From CAYNYF01 sp964401385 (lineage in GTDB: Bacteria > Planctomycetota > Phycisphaerae > SM23-33), in assembly GCA_964401385.1 (NCBI GenBank), contig CAYNYF010000024.1:1-51409 (forward strand): 51,409 nt of DNA. Reading direction: 5' to 3'. The translations under genes were made by a program, and so were the position numbers. The notes under the pieces are model-generated. The model made no database searches. It was not told the origin of the DNA and saw nothing but the letters and a program-made list of their open reading frames with translations. How positions within the stretch are numbered: the first letter of the stretch is position 1; the number at the start of each line of letters is the position of its first letter. Positions 24,289 through 33,541 of this stretch are shown piece after piece.

Positions 24289-25059
24289 GTGAAGGCAAAA
24301 GGCATGTTTGACCTGAGCGGGCGGGTGGCGCTCGTGACCGGGGCGTCGCGCGGGCTGGGCAAGGAGATGGCCGCTGCCCTGGCCGAGGCTGGCGCGGACC
24401 TGGCGATCGGCGCCCGCACCGCCGACGAACTCCGGCGGGCCGCCGACCAGATCGCCGAGGCCACCGGGCGGCGGGCAATTCCGATTCAACTGGACGTGAC
24501 CGACAAAGCCGGCGTCGAAGGCTTCGTCGGAGAGGCCGTGGAAAAGCTCGGGCGGATCGACATCCTGGTCAACAGCGCCGGCATCAACGTCCGCTCGCCG
24601 ATCGAGAAAATCCAGGACGCCGACTGGCACCAGATCCAGCAGGTCAACGTTACCGGCACGTTCTACTGCTGCCGGGCCGTGGCGCCGCACATGGTCGCCG
24701 CCGGCTACGGCCGAATCATCAACATCGGCTCGGCTCTCTCGCTGGTGGGCCTGGCCGACCGGGTTAGCTATTGCGCCTCCAAGGGGGCGGTGCTGCAACT
24801 GACCAGAACGCTGGCCGTGGAACTGGCCAAGACGGGCGTAACGGTCAACTGCATCTGCCCGGGCCCGTTCGCCACGGAGATCAACCGGCCCATCCGCGAA
24901 GACGCCCGGGCGTCGGCCGCCCTGCTCAGCCACGTGCCCATGGCCCGCTGGGGCGAGATGCACGAAATCCGCCCGGCGGTCCTGTTCCTGGCGTCCCCGG
25001 CGGCGAGCTACGTCACCGGCGCGGCCATCACCGTCGACGGCGGCTGGACGGCCCAATAG
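24289..25059 (+). CDS. Short-chain dehydrogenase/reductase
   Basis: A 256-residue SDR of the FabG / gluconate 5-dehydrogenase type. It shows TGASRGLGKEMA for the cofactor, NSAGIN, the catalytic serine in NIGSALS and the YCASKGA YxxxK pair. The C-terminal SYVTGAAITVDGGW is diagnostic of the family. It begins with GTG; an ATG five codons later is an alternative. FDLSGRVALVTG at the start is common in 2-keto-acid-sugar and 3-oxoacyl reductases. The context (sugar genes downstream) mildly favours a sugar substrate. Confidence 0.9.
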   Translation: MKAKGMFDLSGRVALVTGASRGLGKEMAAALAEAGADLAIGARTADELRRAADQIAEATGRRAIPIQLDVTDKAGVEGFVGEAVEKLGRIDILVNSAGINVRSPIEKIQDADWHQIQQVNVTGTFYCCRAVAPHMVAAGYGRIINIGSALSLVGLADRVSYCASKGAVLQLTRTLAVELAKTGVTVNCICPGPFATEINRPIREDARASAALLSHVPMARWGEMHEIRPAVLFLASPAASYVTGAAITVDGGWTAQ

Positions 25060-25171
25060 CGACCGGCGCAGCCGACGCCCGCCGAAGAGCCAAAACTATC
25101 CTTCGCCAAAGCGCGATATCGCTTATAATACCAAGTTGAGAGGTATCGAAAGGTCTTTCCGGAGGGCCGTT

Positions 25172-26788
25172 ATGACGTCAATCGAGCGACTCAGCCCAGG
25201 GCATCTCCTCAGCGCGGGCGCCCTCGTCCTGGCGATGTTTCTTCAGACGGCCGCGGGGGCCAACCTCGGCTCGCCCGACCTGGAGCCCGCCCTTCAGGGC
25301 CGGCAAGACATCATCTTCTTTGAGGACTTCGAGTATCCCGACTTCTACACGCACTGGGGCCAGTCCTCCGTTCCCAGCACCTGCCAGCGGGTCAGCAGCC
25401 CGGTCTTCGACGGCGACTCGTCGCTGCACGTCCAAGTTCCCCAGGGACAGCACACCGGAATCGGCTGGCAGTGGAAGTTTGCCAACTTCGGCCTGCCCGA
25501 GCCGGAGGAGGTCTACTTCCGCTACTACACGTATTTCGGCGACAGTTGGCGCAAGGCCGGCGGCGGCGGCATCGGCAAGCAGCCCGGCATCGCCGGCACC
25601 TACGGCGTCGCCGGCTGGGGCGGCCGGCCCAGCGACGGCACCAACGGCTGGTCGGCACGGATGGGCGACATCGACCGCATATCGGCCATCGAGCCGACCT
25701 TCTACTGCTACAACGCCGACATGCTGGGCATCTACGGCGACACCTGGGGGTGGGGCGAGGACGCCTACCTCCAGCGCGAGCGGTGGTACGCCATCGAAGT
25801 CTACGGCAAGATGAACTCGATCATCGACGGGATCGGCCGCCGCGACGGAATCCTCCGCGGCTGGGTCGATGGGGAGCTGGTCTTCGAGAAGACCGACATC
25901 CACTTCCGCGACGTGGACTCGCTGAAGATCGAGTGCGTCTGGTTCAACGTCTACGTTGGCGGCACCTGGACGGCCGAGCAGGACATGGACGTGTATTTCG
26001 ACAACATGGTCTTCGCGTCCGACTATATCGGGCCGTTCGGCTGGGAACAGCCGGGGCTGGACCACGAGATCAAGTACCTCGGCGACGGGCTGTACGGCGT
26101 GACCTTCACCGCCCGCGGCAACGACGGCCAGCAGAAATCCTTCTTCGCCGACGTGAGCTTCGAGGGCACCAGCGGCGGGCAGATCCAGCAGCAAAAGGCC
26201 GTCATCATCCCCGGGGTGCTGGAGCACAACGTCGACACCGAGGCCGAGGCGAACCTGTACGACGGCCAGGGCACCCCGCCGTATGAGAAGGACCGCGACA
26301 GCTACTTCCTGGAACCGTTCAGCAGCGGCGACGTCATGGTGCTGACCGCCGGTGACAACTACTACTACATCGAGGCCGGCACCGGCGCCAGCGGCCAGTA
26401 CGAAGACGCCCCGCTGGCCTACATCGTCTGCGACGGCGACCTGGCCTACTACGGCCAGATCAGCCGGCTGGCGAAAAACTATGCCGCAAGCGGCATCGTG
26501 GAGATGCCGCCCCCGGGCGACGCCAACCTGGACGGCTTGGTCGACGGCTGCGACTACACCATCTGGTGCGACAACTACCAGCAGGCCGGTCTCGGCTGGG
26601 CGGGCGGCGACTTCAACGGCGACGGCGTCGTCGACGGCGGGGACTACACGATCTGGGCCGACTTCTACACCGGTGGCGGGTCCCAGGTCCCTGAACCGAC
26701 AGTAGTTATGACTATTCTGTTCGGCGGGCCACTGGCGGTGCTGTCCGCTTGTCGGCGAAAACGCCCCGGCCGCAGCCGCGGAAGCTGA
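25172..26788 (+). CDS. Secreted polysaccharide-lyase-like protein with dockerin-like repeats and PEP-CTERM anchor
   Basis: A 538-residue exported protein with a signal peptide at residues 8-27 (LLSAGALVLAMFLQTAAGA). The main domain, residues 40-290, shows VYFRYYTYFGDSW, KQPGIAG, WSARMG and a WYAIEVYGKMN segment. This is the pattern of PL14-like concanavalin-type alginate-lyase folds, but I could not confirm catalytic residues. A beta domain follows, then a pair of calcium-binding dockerin-like repeats (GDANLDGLVDGCDY, GDFNGDGVVDGGDY) and a PEP-CTERM tail: VPEP, a hydrophobic helix and RRKR. The PEP-CTERM system would process and anchor it. GGAGGG stands before the ATG and a TATAAT lies at 25124. 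Confidence 0.8.
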   Translation: MTSIERLSPGHLLSAGALVLAMFLQTAAGANLGSPDLEPALQGRQDIIFFEDFEYPDFYTHWGQSSVPSTCQRVSSPVFDGDSSLHVQVPQGQHTGIGWQWKFANFGLPEPEEVYFRYYTYFGDSWRKAGGGGIGKQPGIAGTYGVAGWGGRPSDGTNGWSARMGDIDRISAIEPTFYCYNADMLGIYGDTWGWGEDAYLQRERWYAIEVYGKMNSIIDGIGRRDGILRGWVDGELVFEKTDIHFRDVDSLKIECVWFNVYVGGTWTAEQDMDVYFDNMVFASDYIGPFGWEQPGLDHEIKYLGDGLYGVTFTARGNDGQQKSFFADVSFEGTSGGQIQQQKAVIIPGVLEHNVDTEAEANLYDGQGTPPYEKDRDSYFLEPFSSGDVMVLTAGDNYYYIEAGTGASGQYEDAPLAYIVCDGDLAYYGQISRLAKNYAASGIVEMPPPGDANLDGLVDGCDYTIWCDNYQQAGLGWAGGDFNGDGVVDGGDYTIWADFYTGGGSQVPEPTVVMTILFGGPLAVLSACRRKRPGRSRGS

Positions 26789-26807
26789 GGCCGAACCGCA
26801 CAAAGTT

Positions 26808-26836
26808 TTGTATCACGCCCGCACGCCCTCTAGAAT
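26808..26836 (+). promoter_or_regulatory. Candidate promoter of the aldo/keto reductase gene
   Basis: TTGTAT, a 17-base spacer and TAGAAT, 34 bases before the start codon. Confidence 0.45.
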
Positions 26837-26869
26837 AGGGCCGTTCCCGATATTGGGAAGGGCGGCGGC

Positions 26870-27988
26870 ATGCAGTATCGAAAGCACGGTAAAGACGGCC
26901 CGAAGGTTTCCGCGCTGGGCTTTGGGGCGATGCGGCTGCCGGCCCGACGGGAAGGCGATTGGGGCAGCGTCAACTTCACCAAGTCCTCGGCCGTGATGCG
27001 CAGGGCCATGGAACTGGGCGTCAACTTCTTCGATACCCACCACGGCTATCACCACGGCCTCAGCGAAAAGGCCATCGGGCGGGCGCTCAAAGGCTGGAAG
27101 GGGCAGGACATCTGCATCCAGACGAAGACCCCCTTTTACCGGCCCGAGCCGCTGAGCCATTTCAAGAAGCTCATCGAGCAGGCACTGGAAAAGCTCGGCG
27201 TCAACTGCATCGACTATCTGCTGTTCCACTCCATGCGGATGGAGATGTTCAAGAAGCGCGGCCGGCAGTTCCTCAAATTGACCGACTGGGCGATCAAGCG
27301 CGGCTACATCCGCCACCGCGGTTTTTCCTCCCACGACAGCCCCGAAAACGTTAAGACCTTCGTCGACACCGGGGAATTCTCGGCCATGGTGGTCAGCTAC
27401 AACTGGCTGAACCCGCAGATGTCGGAGACCATTCGCTATGCCGCCGGCAAGGGAATGGGCGTGGCGGTGATGAACCCCGTCGGTGGCGGACACCTGGCCG
27501 CCGACACGCCCCAGGTCCTGCGGCTGCTGGCCGGCGCGAAGTCGGCCGCCGAGGTGGCCCTGCGATTCGTGCTGTCCACGCCGGGCGTATCGGTCGCCAT
27601 GTCCGGCATGAACACGACGGCGCAGGTGGCCGAGAACGCCGCCGTCGCCTCCCGAAAGACGACGATGACGCCCAAACAGCGCCGGGCGATGCGGCAGCGC
27701 CTGAAGAAGATTCAACAGAACTCGAAGCTGATCTGCACCGCTTGCGGCTACTGCATGCCGTGCGAGCATGGGGTGAGCATCCCGGAGAATTTCGTGCTGC
27801 TCAGCCACGCCCGCCTGTTCGGACTGCTCGAGTACGCCAAGCAGCGGTTCGCCCGGCTGCGGAATCACAGGGACGGCGACAGGTCCGCCTTCGCCTGCAC
27901 CCAGTGCGGGGCCTGCCTGCCAAAGTGCCCCAACGACATCCCCATCATCGAGCAGCTTGCCGAAACCGCCGAGCTGCTGGCCGAATAG
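26870..27988 (+). CDS. Aldo/keto reductase with C-terminal 4Fe-4S ferredoxin domain
   Basis: A 372-residue protein. The AKR barrel starts LGFGAMRLP. It carries the catalytic aspartate D55 in FFDTHHGY and tyrosine Y60, a lysine in QTKTPF and a histidine in LLFHSM, completing the tetrad. NPVGGGHL and a GMN segment near the end bind NADP. The last 80 residues hold two cysteine clusters, CTACGYCMPCEHGVSIP and CTQCGACLPKCPNDI, as in bacterial-type ferredoxin domains. Such AKR-ferredoxin fusions may pass electrons from an iron-sulfur protein. The stop lies 22 bases from the convergent gene's end. Confidence 0.9.
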   Translation: MQYRKHGKDGPKVSALGFGAMRLPARREGDWGSVNFTKSSAVMRRAMELGVNFFDTHHGYHHGLSEKAIGRALKGWKGQDICIQTKTPFYRPEPLSHFKKLIEQALEKLGVNCIDYLLFHSMRMEMFKKRGRQFLKLTDWAIKRGYIRHRGFSSHDSPENVKTFVDTGEFSAMVVSYNWLNPQMSETIRYAAGKGMGVAVMNPVGGGHLAADTPQVLRLLAGAKSAAEVALRFVLSTPGVSVAMSGMNTTAQVAENAAVASRKTTMTPKQRRAMRQRLKKIQQNSKLICTACGYCMPCEHGVSIPENFVLLSHARLFGLLEYAKQRFARLRNHRDGDRSAFACTQCGACLPKCPNDIPIIEQLAETAELLAE

Positions 27989-28010
27989 CTCGCGCCCGAC
28001 CGAGGCGGCC

Positions 28011-30146
28011 TCAATCAATCACACACCGGAACCCCACCGTGGAGAACCTGTCCAGGGACGGACTCAGCAGCGGCAGCTTGACGTGGCTGGTGAGCTTCAG
28101 CGGGCCGGTGTGAACGTACCACTTGCTGGCGTCTTTCGGCAGGCGGAAGAAGCTGCCTCCTTTGAGAACCGTGAAGCTGTGGACGCGGTCGGTGTAGGTG
28201 TCGTCGAGCCACTGCCAGACGTGGCCGCACAGATCGTGGAGGCCGAAGGGGGAGGCGTCTTTCGGGAAAGCACCTACCGGCATCGTCCCCCCGCCGGGGT
28301 TGACGCGGGTCGGGGCGAACCTCCTGCCCCACGGCCAGGGCCGGTCGTCCAGGCCCCCGGCGGCGTACTGCCATTCGGCCTCCGTGGGCAGCCGCTTGCC
28401 CGCCCACTTTGCGTAGGCTCGGGCATCGTCCAGCGAAACGTACACCACCGGGTGGCTCGCCAGCCGCTTGGGCATCTTCCCGCCCGGCCAGTGCTTCAGG
28501 AAATTGTGCTTCTCGGGCAGCTGATAGCCCGCCGCGGAAAGAAACTCGGCGAACTGCTGGTTGGTCACGGGGCAGGCGTCGATGGCGAAGCCCTGAATCT
28601 GGACCGCTTTGCCCTTCTTGCCCCAGCCGTAATGGTCGTAGCAGCTCGCCCCGTGCCAGGGGTGATCAACCCGCATGACGAACTTGCCCGAAGGCACCCA
28701 GACCATCCCGGGCGGCAACGGTTCGGGCCTGCGGCCGCGGTACCGGTTCAGCCTGCCGAGTCGATGATCGACCCGCCCAACCGGGGGAATCCTGGACGTG
28801 CGGACGTCCACGTACCGGGGAAGCTTACCCGGACAGACCCGTTTCAGCAGCGAGCGCAGCCGGCCCGTAACCCGCTCAACCTCCAGCACGCCTCCTACCG
28901 AGCGGGCGCCCACCCGGCCGAGGACCATGCCGCCCTCGACGGAGAGCTTCCTGCCGGTGACCAGGTCGAGGTAGGTCCTGCCTTCCCTGGCCGCGAACAA
29001 GGGCCCCCGATATCCGGCCGGGCGGGGCCAGCAGAGGGTGTAGACCGTCCCCAGCTCGCCCGGCCAGAGGTTGACTTTCAGCTCCTTGTGCCCGGAGGCG
29101 ATGAAGGGCTGCCAGTCGGGGTGGGCGAAGTTCTGCCAGAATGCCTGGAGCAGCGGCTTGACCGCCCGGAGCAGGGCCTTGTCCCGCTCGACCCAGGCCG
29201 TGTCGTTGCCGAAGACCACTTCCCAGACCAGCACGCCCGTCCCGGTGAACCACGCGCAGCAGACCTCGTCCCAGTGATCCCGGCTGTGACGGTGGTGGGT
29301 CAGAAAGGTTTTGTGGGCGGGCCAGATCCACCGCGTGTTGAAGATCTGCGCGGGCGGGTGCACCTGCCAGCCCTGCCCCCAGGCCGAGTGCATTGGGATG
29401 ATCCGCTCGTCCCAGGGATGGCCCTCCGATTCGAACAGGACCTCCCGCCGGAGTTCCTTCAGCGCCTTGGCCCAGCCCTGGGGCACCTCGCCAAGGGTGT
29501 CGAGGAACACGCCGTCGGCACCGGTCAGCTTCAGGGCCTCGAGGACATCGCGCAGGTGCTCCCCGCCATCCCGGGTGTGGCGGTCCCAGGGATTGTAGGT
29601 GATGAGCACGCGAACGCCGCGACGATGACAAAGCTCCGACCATTCGCGCACGGCGCCGAGGCCGCCGGGCAGGTCCCGGTAGTAGTCGAACTGATTTCTC
29701 TCATCGATCCCGAGCCGAGGGTAGCTTTGCCAGAGGATGACCTGATCGTATCCGCCGAATTCCCTCTCGCCGCGGTCTAGGAACTCGGCGATGCGCCAGC
29801 GCTGTTCTTCTGCGTCGTAGAGCCTGCGGTCATAGAGGAAGGCAAAGCCCTCGACGAAGGATTTTTTCAGCTTCTCCGGCCGGTCGAGGTGACCGTGGGT
29901 CCGCCGCTGCCGGGCGCGGTGTGCGTCCATTGCCTCGCGCCATCGCGGTCGGGACAGATCCGCGTCTTTCGGGGTCACCCACGCGCCGTTCTTGACCCGG
30001 ACCCGTTCCATGTAGCGACCGACTTCCTTTCCGTCCAAGCCCTCGGCCGAGGCCGGCGGCGTGCCCGCCGACCACGCCAAGGCGACAATAGTCAACGCCG
30101 CGGCATTCGACAACGTGGCGTCCCGCTCCGCGCGGCCCACAGCCAT
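28011..30146 (-). CDS. TIM-barrel glycosidase-like protein fused to a formylglycine-generating-enzyme-like domain
   Basis: A 711-residue protein with a signal-like start (LTIVALAWSAGTPPASA). Residues 60-450 have alpha-amylase-like TIM-barrel features (DQVILWQSYPRLGID, GVRVLITYNPWDR, ADGVFLDTLGEVP with an acidic pair). The C-terminal 220 residues are an FGE/sulfatase-modifying-factor domain (GMVWVPSGKF, CPVTNQQFAEFL, HPVVYVSLDDARAYAKWAGKRLPTEAEW read as segments, GHVWQWLDD, GFRCV). The active FGE cysteine pair that follows GGSF in true FGEs is missing: the region reads SFFRLPKDASKWYVH. So the domain is probably structural or substrate-binding, as in many non-enzymatic members. Divergent from the Gfo/Idh gene. 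Confidence 0.78.
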   Translation of the reverse strand: MAVGRAERDATLSNAAALTIVALAWSAGTPPASAEGLDGKEVGRYMERVRVKNGAWVTPKDADLSRPRWREAMDAHRARQRRTHGHLDRPEKLKKSFVEGFAFLYDRRLYDAEEQRWRIAEFLDRGEREFGGYDQVILWQSYPRLGIDERNQFDYYRDLPGGLGAVREWSELCHRRGVRVLITYNPWDRHTRDGGEHLRDVLEALKLTGADGVFLDTLGEVPQGWAKALKELRREVLFESEGHPWDERIIPMHSAWGQGWQVHPPAQIFNTRWIWPAHKTFLTHHRHSRDHWDEVCCAWFTGTGVLVWEVVFGNDTAWVERDKALLRAVKPLLQAFWQNFAHPDWQPFIASGHKELKVNLWPGELGTVYTLCWPRPAGYRGPLFAAREGRTYLDLVTGRKLSVEGGMVLGRVGARSVGGVLEVERVTGRLRSLLKRVCPGKLPRYVDVRTSRIPPVGRVDHRLGRLNRYRGRRPEPLPPGMVWVPSGKFVMRVDHPWHGASCYDHYGWGKKGKAVQIQGFAIDACPVTNQQFAEFLSAAGYQLPEKHNFLKHWPGGKMPKRLASHPVVYVSLDDARAYAKWAGKRLPTEAEWQYAAGGLDDRPWPWGRRFAPTRVNPGGGTMPVGAFPKDASPFGLHDLCGHVWQWLDDTYTDRVHSFTVLKGGSFFRLPKDASKWYVHTGPLKLTSHVKLPLLSPSLDRFSTVGFRCVID

Positions 30147-30280
30147 GCTCCTTTCCGGCCGCCAACCCTTCGGCCGCGCTGGCGATCGAGTCGCGGCCGC
30201 GGCGCCGGCACTTTCCCCGGCAAGTTATATCGTGACAATAAGACGGTGTCGAACCCGGCGCCGCCGGACGGAGCAATCGA

Positions 30281-31291
30281 ATGAAGAAATTTCACGTAGC
30301 CGTGGTCGGCCTGGGGCTGGGCCGCCACCACCTGGCCGCTTTCGCCCAGGCCGAGGGCGTCGGCCGATTGGTGATTTGCGACACCGACGCCGAGCGACTC
30401 GCACAGACGCGCGCGGAGTTTACCGAGGTGGCGGCCGCTTACCAGGACGTCGAGGCGATGCTCGGCACCGAGCGGCTGGACGCGGTCAGCATCGTGACCC
30501 CCGACCACCTGCACCGCCCGCACGCCGAGGCCTGCTTCCGCGCCGGCTGCCACGTCCTGCTGACCAAGCCACTGGCGACGAATCTCCAAGATGGGCGCTC
30601 GATCGTCCGCGCCGCGGAGGCGGCCGGGCGAACACTCATGGTGGCTCACGAACGCCGGTTCCGCTCCCGCTTCAGACGGATCAGGCAGATGCTCGACGCC
30701 GGCCGGCTCGGGCAGATCATCCATCTGCGAATCGACGCCATCCAGGACAAGCGGCAGCAGTTCGCCCTCTCGCCGTGGTACGCCTCGACCGAGGCCGGCC
30801 GGACGCCGCTGGTCGGCTCCGGCATCCACGAGGTAGACCTGCTCCGCCACTTCATCGGCAGGCCGATCCGGTCCGTCTGCGCCTACAGCAACCGGCTGGG
30901 CGGGCTGGACTTTCCGACGGACAAGACCACGGCCGCGCTGTACCGCTTCGACGGCGGCGCCATCGGACAGGTGACGGTGACCTACGAGGCACACTGGCCC
31001 GGGGCGGCGGCCGACGACGCCTTCCGGCTGGTGGGAACGAAGGGGATCATCGTCGGTCGCCAGGCGGCCATCGACGCAGCCGACGGCTGGGAACAGCTCC
31101 CCGAAGACCCCCGGCCGATCGTGACCGGGACCCGCGGCTGCATCGAGAACTTCCTGCGGGCCGTTCTGACCGGAAGCCCCGTGGCGGTTACCGGACGAGA
31201 TGCGTTTGCTTCACTGGCGGCCTGCGTGGCGGCGGACGAATCTGCGGCCACGGGAGAACCGACCGTCCCCGCCGCGGCAGACTTCGATTAG
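30281..31291 (+). CDS. Gfo/Idh/MocA family oxidoreductase
   Basis: A 336-residue NAD(P)-dependent sugar or inositol oxidoreductase. The N-terminal Rossmann fold has AVVGLGLGRHHLAAF. The canonical E-K-P motif of the family is replaced by T-K-P in HVLLTKPLAT; the lysine is retained. ESTAGRTPLVGSGIHEVDLLRHFIGR, read as segments, marks the C-terminal domain with the usual histidine-acid pair. Substrate is unknown. It starts 135 bases from the divergent TIM-barrel/FGE gene and may share a regulatory region with it. Followed 11 bases later by the convergent NAD kinase. Confidence 0.88.
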   Translation: MKKFHVAVVGLGLGRHHLAAFAQAEGVGRLVICDTDAERLAQTRAEFTEVAAAYQDVEAMLGTERLDAVSIVTPDHLHRPHAEACFRAGCHVLLTKPLATNLQDGRSIVRAAEAAGRTLMVAHERRFRSRFRRIRQMLDAGRLGQIIHLRIDAIQDKRQQFALSPWYASTEAGRTPLVGSGIHEVDLLRHFIGRPIRSVCAYSNRLGGLDFPTDKTTAALYRFDGGAIGQVTVTYEAHWPGAAADDAFRLVGTKGIIVGRQAAIDAADGWEQLPEDPRPIVTGTRGCIENFLRAVLTGSPVAVTGRDAFASLAACVAADESAATGEPTVPAAADFD

Positions 31292-31302
31292 CTGCGGTCC
31301 GC

Positions 31303-32181
31303 TCAGGTGTGGTGCGGGCTTCGGCCCCACTGAAATTTTTCGGTCATTCGGCCGAAGAAGGTCCGGCCGGGATGGGGGATTACCTTGGCGTTACAGTCGG
31401 CCCGGCGGATTTCGACGGTCTGGCCCTCAGCCAGCGGGGTCGAGAGCTGCCCGTCAATGACCAGTTTCGTCCCGGGGTTGATGGTGCACGTCGTGATGCG
31501 GACGGTCGTGTCGCTTCGCACCACGATCGGCCGCATGGACAGGCTGTGGGCGGCAACGGGCGTGATCACCATCGCATCCAGCCGCGGCTCCAAGACGGGC
31601 CCGCCGGCCGAGAGGTTGTAGCCGGTCGAGCCCGTGGGCGTCGCCACCACCACCCCGTCGCCGAGGTAGCTGGCGATCTCCTCGTCGCCCACGGCCACGT
31701 GGAGATCGATCATGCGGAACGGATCTCCCGCGGCCACGGCCACGTCGTTGGCCGCCAGCGAGGCAAAGCCCTTCTTGCCCTCGTCGGCGCGGACGTCGAG
31801 CATCATCCGCTCGATGGGCGCCACGGCCCCGGCCAGGACGTCGTCGAGGTGCTTCTGCATGTGCTCGACGTTGAAATCGGCGAGAAAGCCGAGCTTTCCC
31901 ATGTTCACGCCGATCAGGGGGATTCCGGTCGGCGCCACCATCCGGGCGGCCGCCAGCAGTGTGCCGTCCCCGCCGAAGACGATGCACAGGTCGGCCGCGG
32001 CGTCCACGCGGGAGGCGCCCTTCACCGCGTCGATCACGCCGACAAGCTCGGCGCGCTCGGCGAACCACGGCCGCAGCCGGTCGATCTGTCCGGGGACGTC
32101 TTGCTTGGACATGTTGGCGACGATGAGAATGCGTTTCCTGGTCACGGGGGGTATGTTACCGCGCCGGCGGCCGTCGTGCAT
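31303..32181 (-). CDS. nadK: NAD kinase
   Basis: A 292-residue ATP-NAD kinase that makes NADP. GGDGT at residues 70-74 and TPTGSTGYNLSAGGP are the two hallmark motifs; the NE motif appears as N-D in LAANDVAV. The ATG is preceded by AAAGGAG at good spacing, which decides it over a later GTG. The length is normal. It is transcribed toward the Gfo/Idh gene and away from the URO-D-like gene. Confidence 0.93.
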   Translation of the reverse strand: MHDGRRRGNIPPVTRKRILIVANMSKQDVPGQIDRLRPWFAERAELVGVIDAVKGASRVDAAADLCIVFGGDGTLLAAARMVAPTGIPLIGVNMGKLGFLADFNVEHMQKHLDDVLAGAVAPIERMMLDVRADEGKKGFASLAANDVAVAAGDPFRMIDLHVAVGDEEIASYLGDGVVVATPTGSTGYNLSAGGPVLEPRLDAMVITPVAAHSLSMRPIVVRSDTTVRITTCTINPGTKLVIDGQLSTPLAEGQTVEIRRADCNAKVIPHPGRTFFGRMTEKFQWGRSPHHT

Positions 32182-32282
32182 GGGCTCCTTTGGAATACCC
32201 GGCCGGAATGGCCCGGCCAGTCACCAGCCCCCCGTCTGCATTTCCATGCCCCGGACGCCGCGGACGCCGCGGGCGGCCGGCA

Positions 32283-33425
32283 TCACCCCGCGGGCAAAGA
32301 GGCGTTGTAGTCGTCCACGATCCGCCCCACCAGCCGGATGCGCTCGATGTCGCCGGTGGAGGAAATCTCGTCGCTGATGCCCAGGATCAGCTTCGGCGCG
32401 AACAGGTCGATGATCTTCTTTACACAGTCGACCAGCACCTGCTCGTCGAAGGTGTGGTCGAAATAGATCGCGGGGATGCCGTCGATCAGGAACATCTCAT
32501 CGCCCAGGCCGGTCTTGATTTCCTCCGGCCTCACGTCGCCCTGCGGCAGCGGCGTGATGGCCTCGATGCCGTCCAGGCCGGTTTCCCTGGCCCAGGGCAG
32601 TAGCGGCTTGCAGTCGCCGTCCCAGTGAGCGTGGACGAACTTTCCGGCCGCGTGCAGCCGCTCGCAGCGATGCTGATACGCCGGCAGAACGTACTTGCGG
32701 AACAACTCCGGCGACAGCGTGCCGGCATGCACGTTGTCGCCGAAATTGATGATCTCGATCGGGGAGGCGTTGACCACGTCGATCAGCCGATCGTGGGATC
32801 CGTTCAGCGCGGCGAAAAACTTCTCCACCGGCCCGGGCCAGTCGTGCAGGGCGTAGATGGCGTTCTCGACACCCATGGCGTCGATGTAGAGATACTGGAC
32901 GTTCACGCGCTCCAGGTAGGCCGTCGGGGCCCCGATGTCGCCCCAGATCCCCCGGAGCTGGTCGTACGTTTCCTGGTTCCAGCGCCAGGCGGCGTGCTCC
33001 TCGCGCCAGGTGGCGACCCGCATGTCGTCTTCATCACGGAGGGGCCACTTCTCCGTGCGGACGGATCGGTGATAGGGCGAGCGGTGATACACCGCCCGCT
33101 GCGTGCCGACGGGCGTTTCCCAGACCACTTCGCGGTCCGTCTCGTTCAGCCGGCGCTCGCTGACGTTGACGCGCGGATCCTCCACCCGCTCGAAGCAGGC
33201 GCCGTATTCGTAGATGCGGTTGGAGCATTGCAGGTGGCGGTACATCTGAACGTACGTCATCTCATCGTACGGGGCGGGGCGCTTCTGACCCAGGAACTCC
33301 TTGTCGGACCACCAGCACAGAATCCTCGGCTGCCAGATGATCTTCCCGCCCGCCCGGCCGTAGGCGACGTCCAAGTGGAGCCGGGCCAGGTTCATTTCGG
33401 CGTGGTCGGTAGGTCGCGACGGCAT
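32283..33425 (-). CDS. Uroporphyrinogen decarboxylase (URO-D) family protein
   Basis: A 380-residue protein of the URO-D/methyltransferase superfamily. A TIM barrel is suggested by AIYALHDWP, SPIEIINFGDNVHAGTLSPELFRKYVLPAYQ (segments) and HAHWDGD in the position where corrinoid methyltransferases bind zinc; GLDGIEAITPLPQGD follows. The family includes real heme-pathway decarboxylases, but the many planctomycete paralogues of this size are of unknown function and the arginine-rich substrate pocket of HemE is not evident. AGGAGAGG precedes the ATG. It diverges from kdsB. Confidence 0.85.
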   Translation of the reverse strand: MPSRPTDHAEMNLARLHLDVAYGRAGGKIIWQPRILCWWSDKEFLGQKRPAPYDEMTYVQMYRHLQCSNRIYEYGACFERVEDPRVNVSERRLNETDREVVWETPVGTQRAVYHRSPYHRSVRTEKWPLRDEDDMRVATWREEHAAWRWNQETYDQLRGIWGDIGAPTAYLERVNVQYLYIDAMGVENAIYALHDWPGPVEKFFAALNGSHDRLIDVVNASPIEIINFGDNVHAGTLSPELFRKYVLPAYQHRCERLHAAGKFVHAHWDGDCKPLLPWARETGLDGIEAITPLPQGDVRPEEIKTGLGDEMFLIDGIPAIYFDHTFDEQVLVDCVKKIIDLFAPKLILGISDEISSTGDIERIRLVGRIVDDYNASLPAG

Positions 33426-33541
33426 GCACCTCTCCTGCACGAAACCGGAATTTCGCCGCCCACACGAATGCTTTGTGGTTGCAATCGGCGGCGACGAAAA
33501 TACACTCGTCCGGCGACGGCCACAAGAGCGAGGACGGCAGA

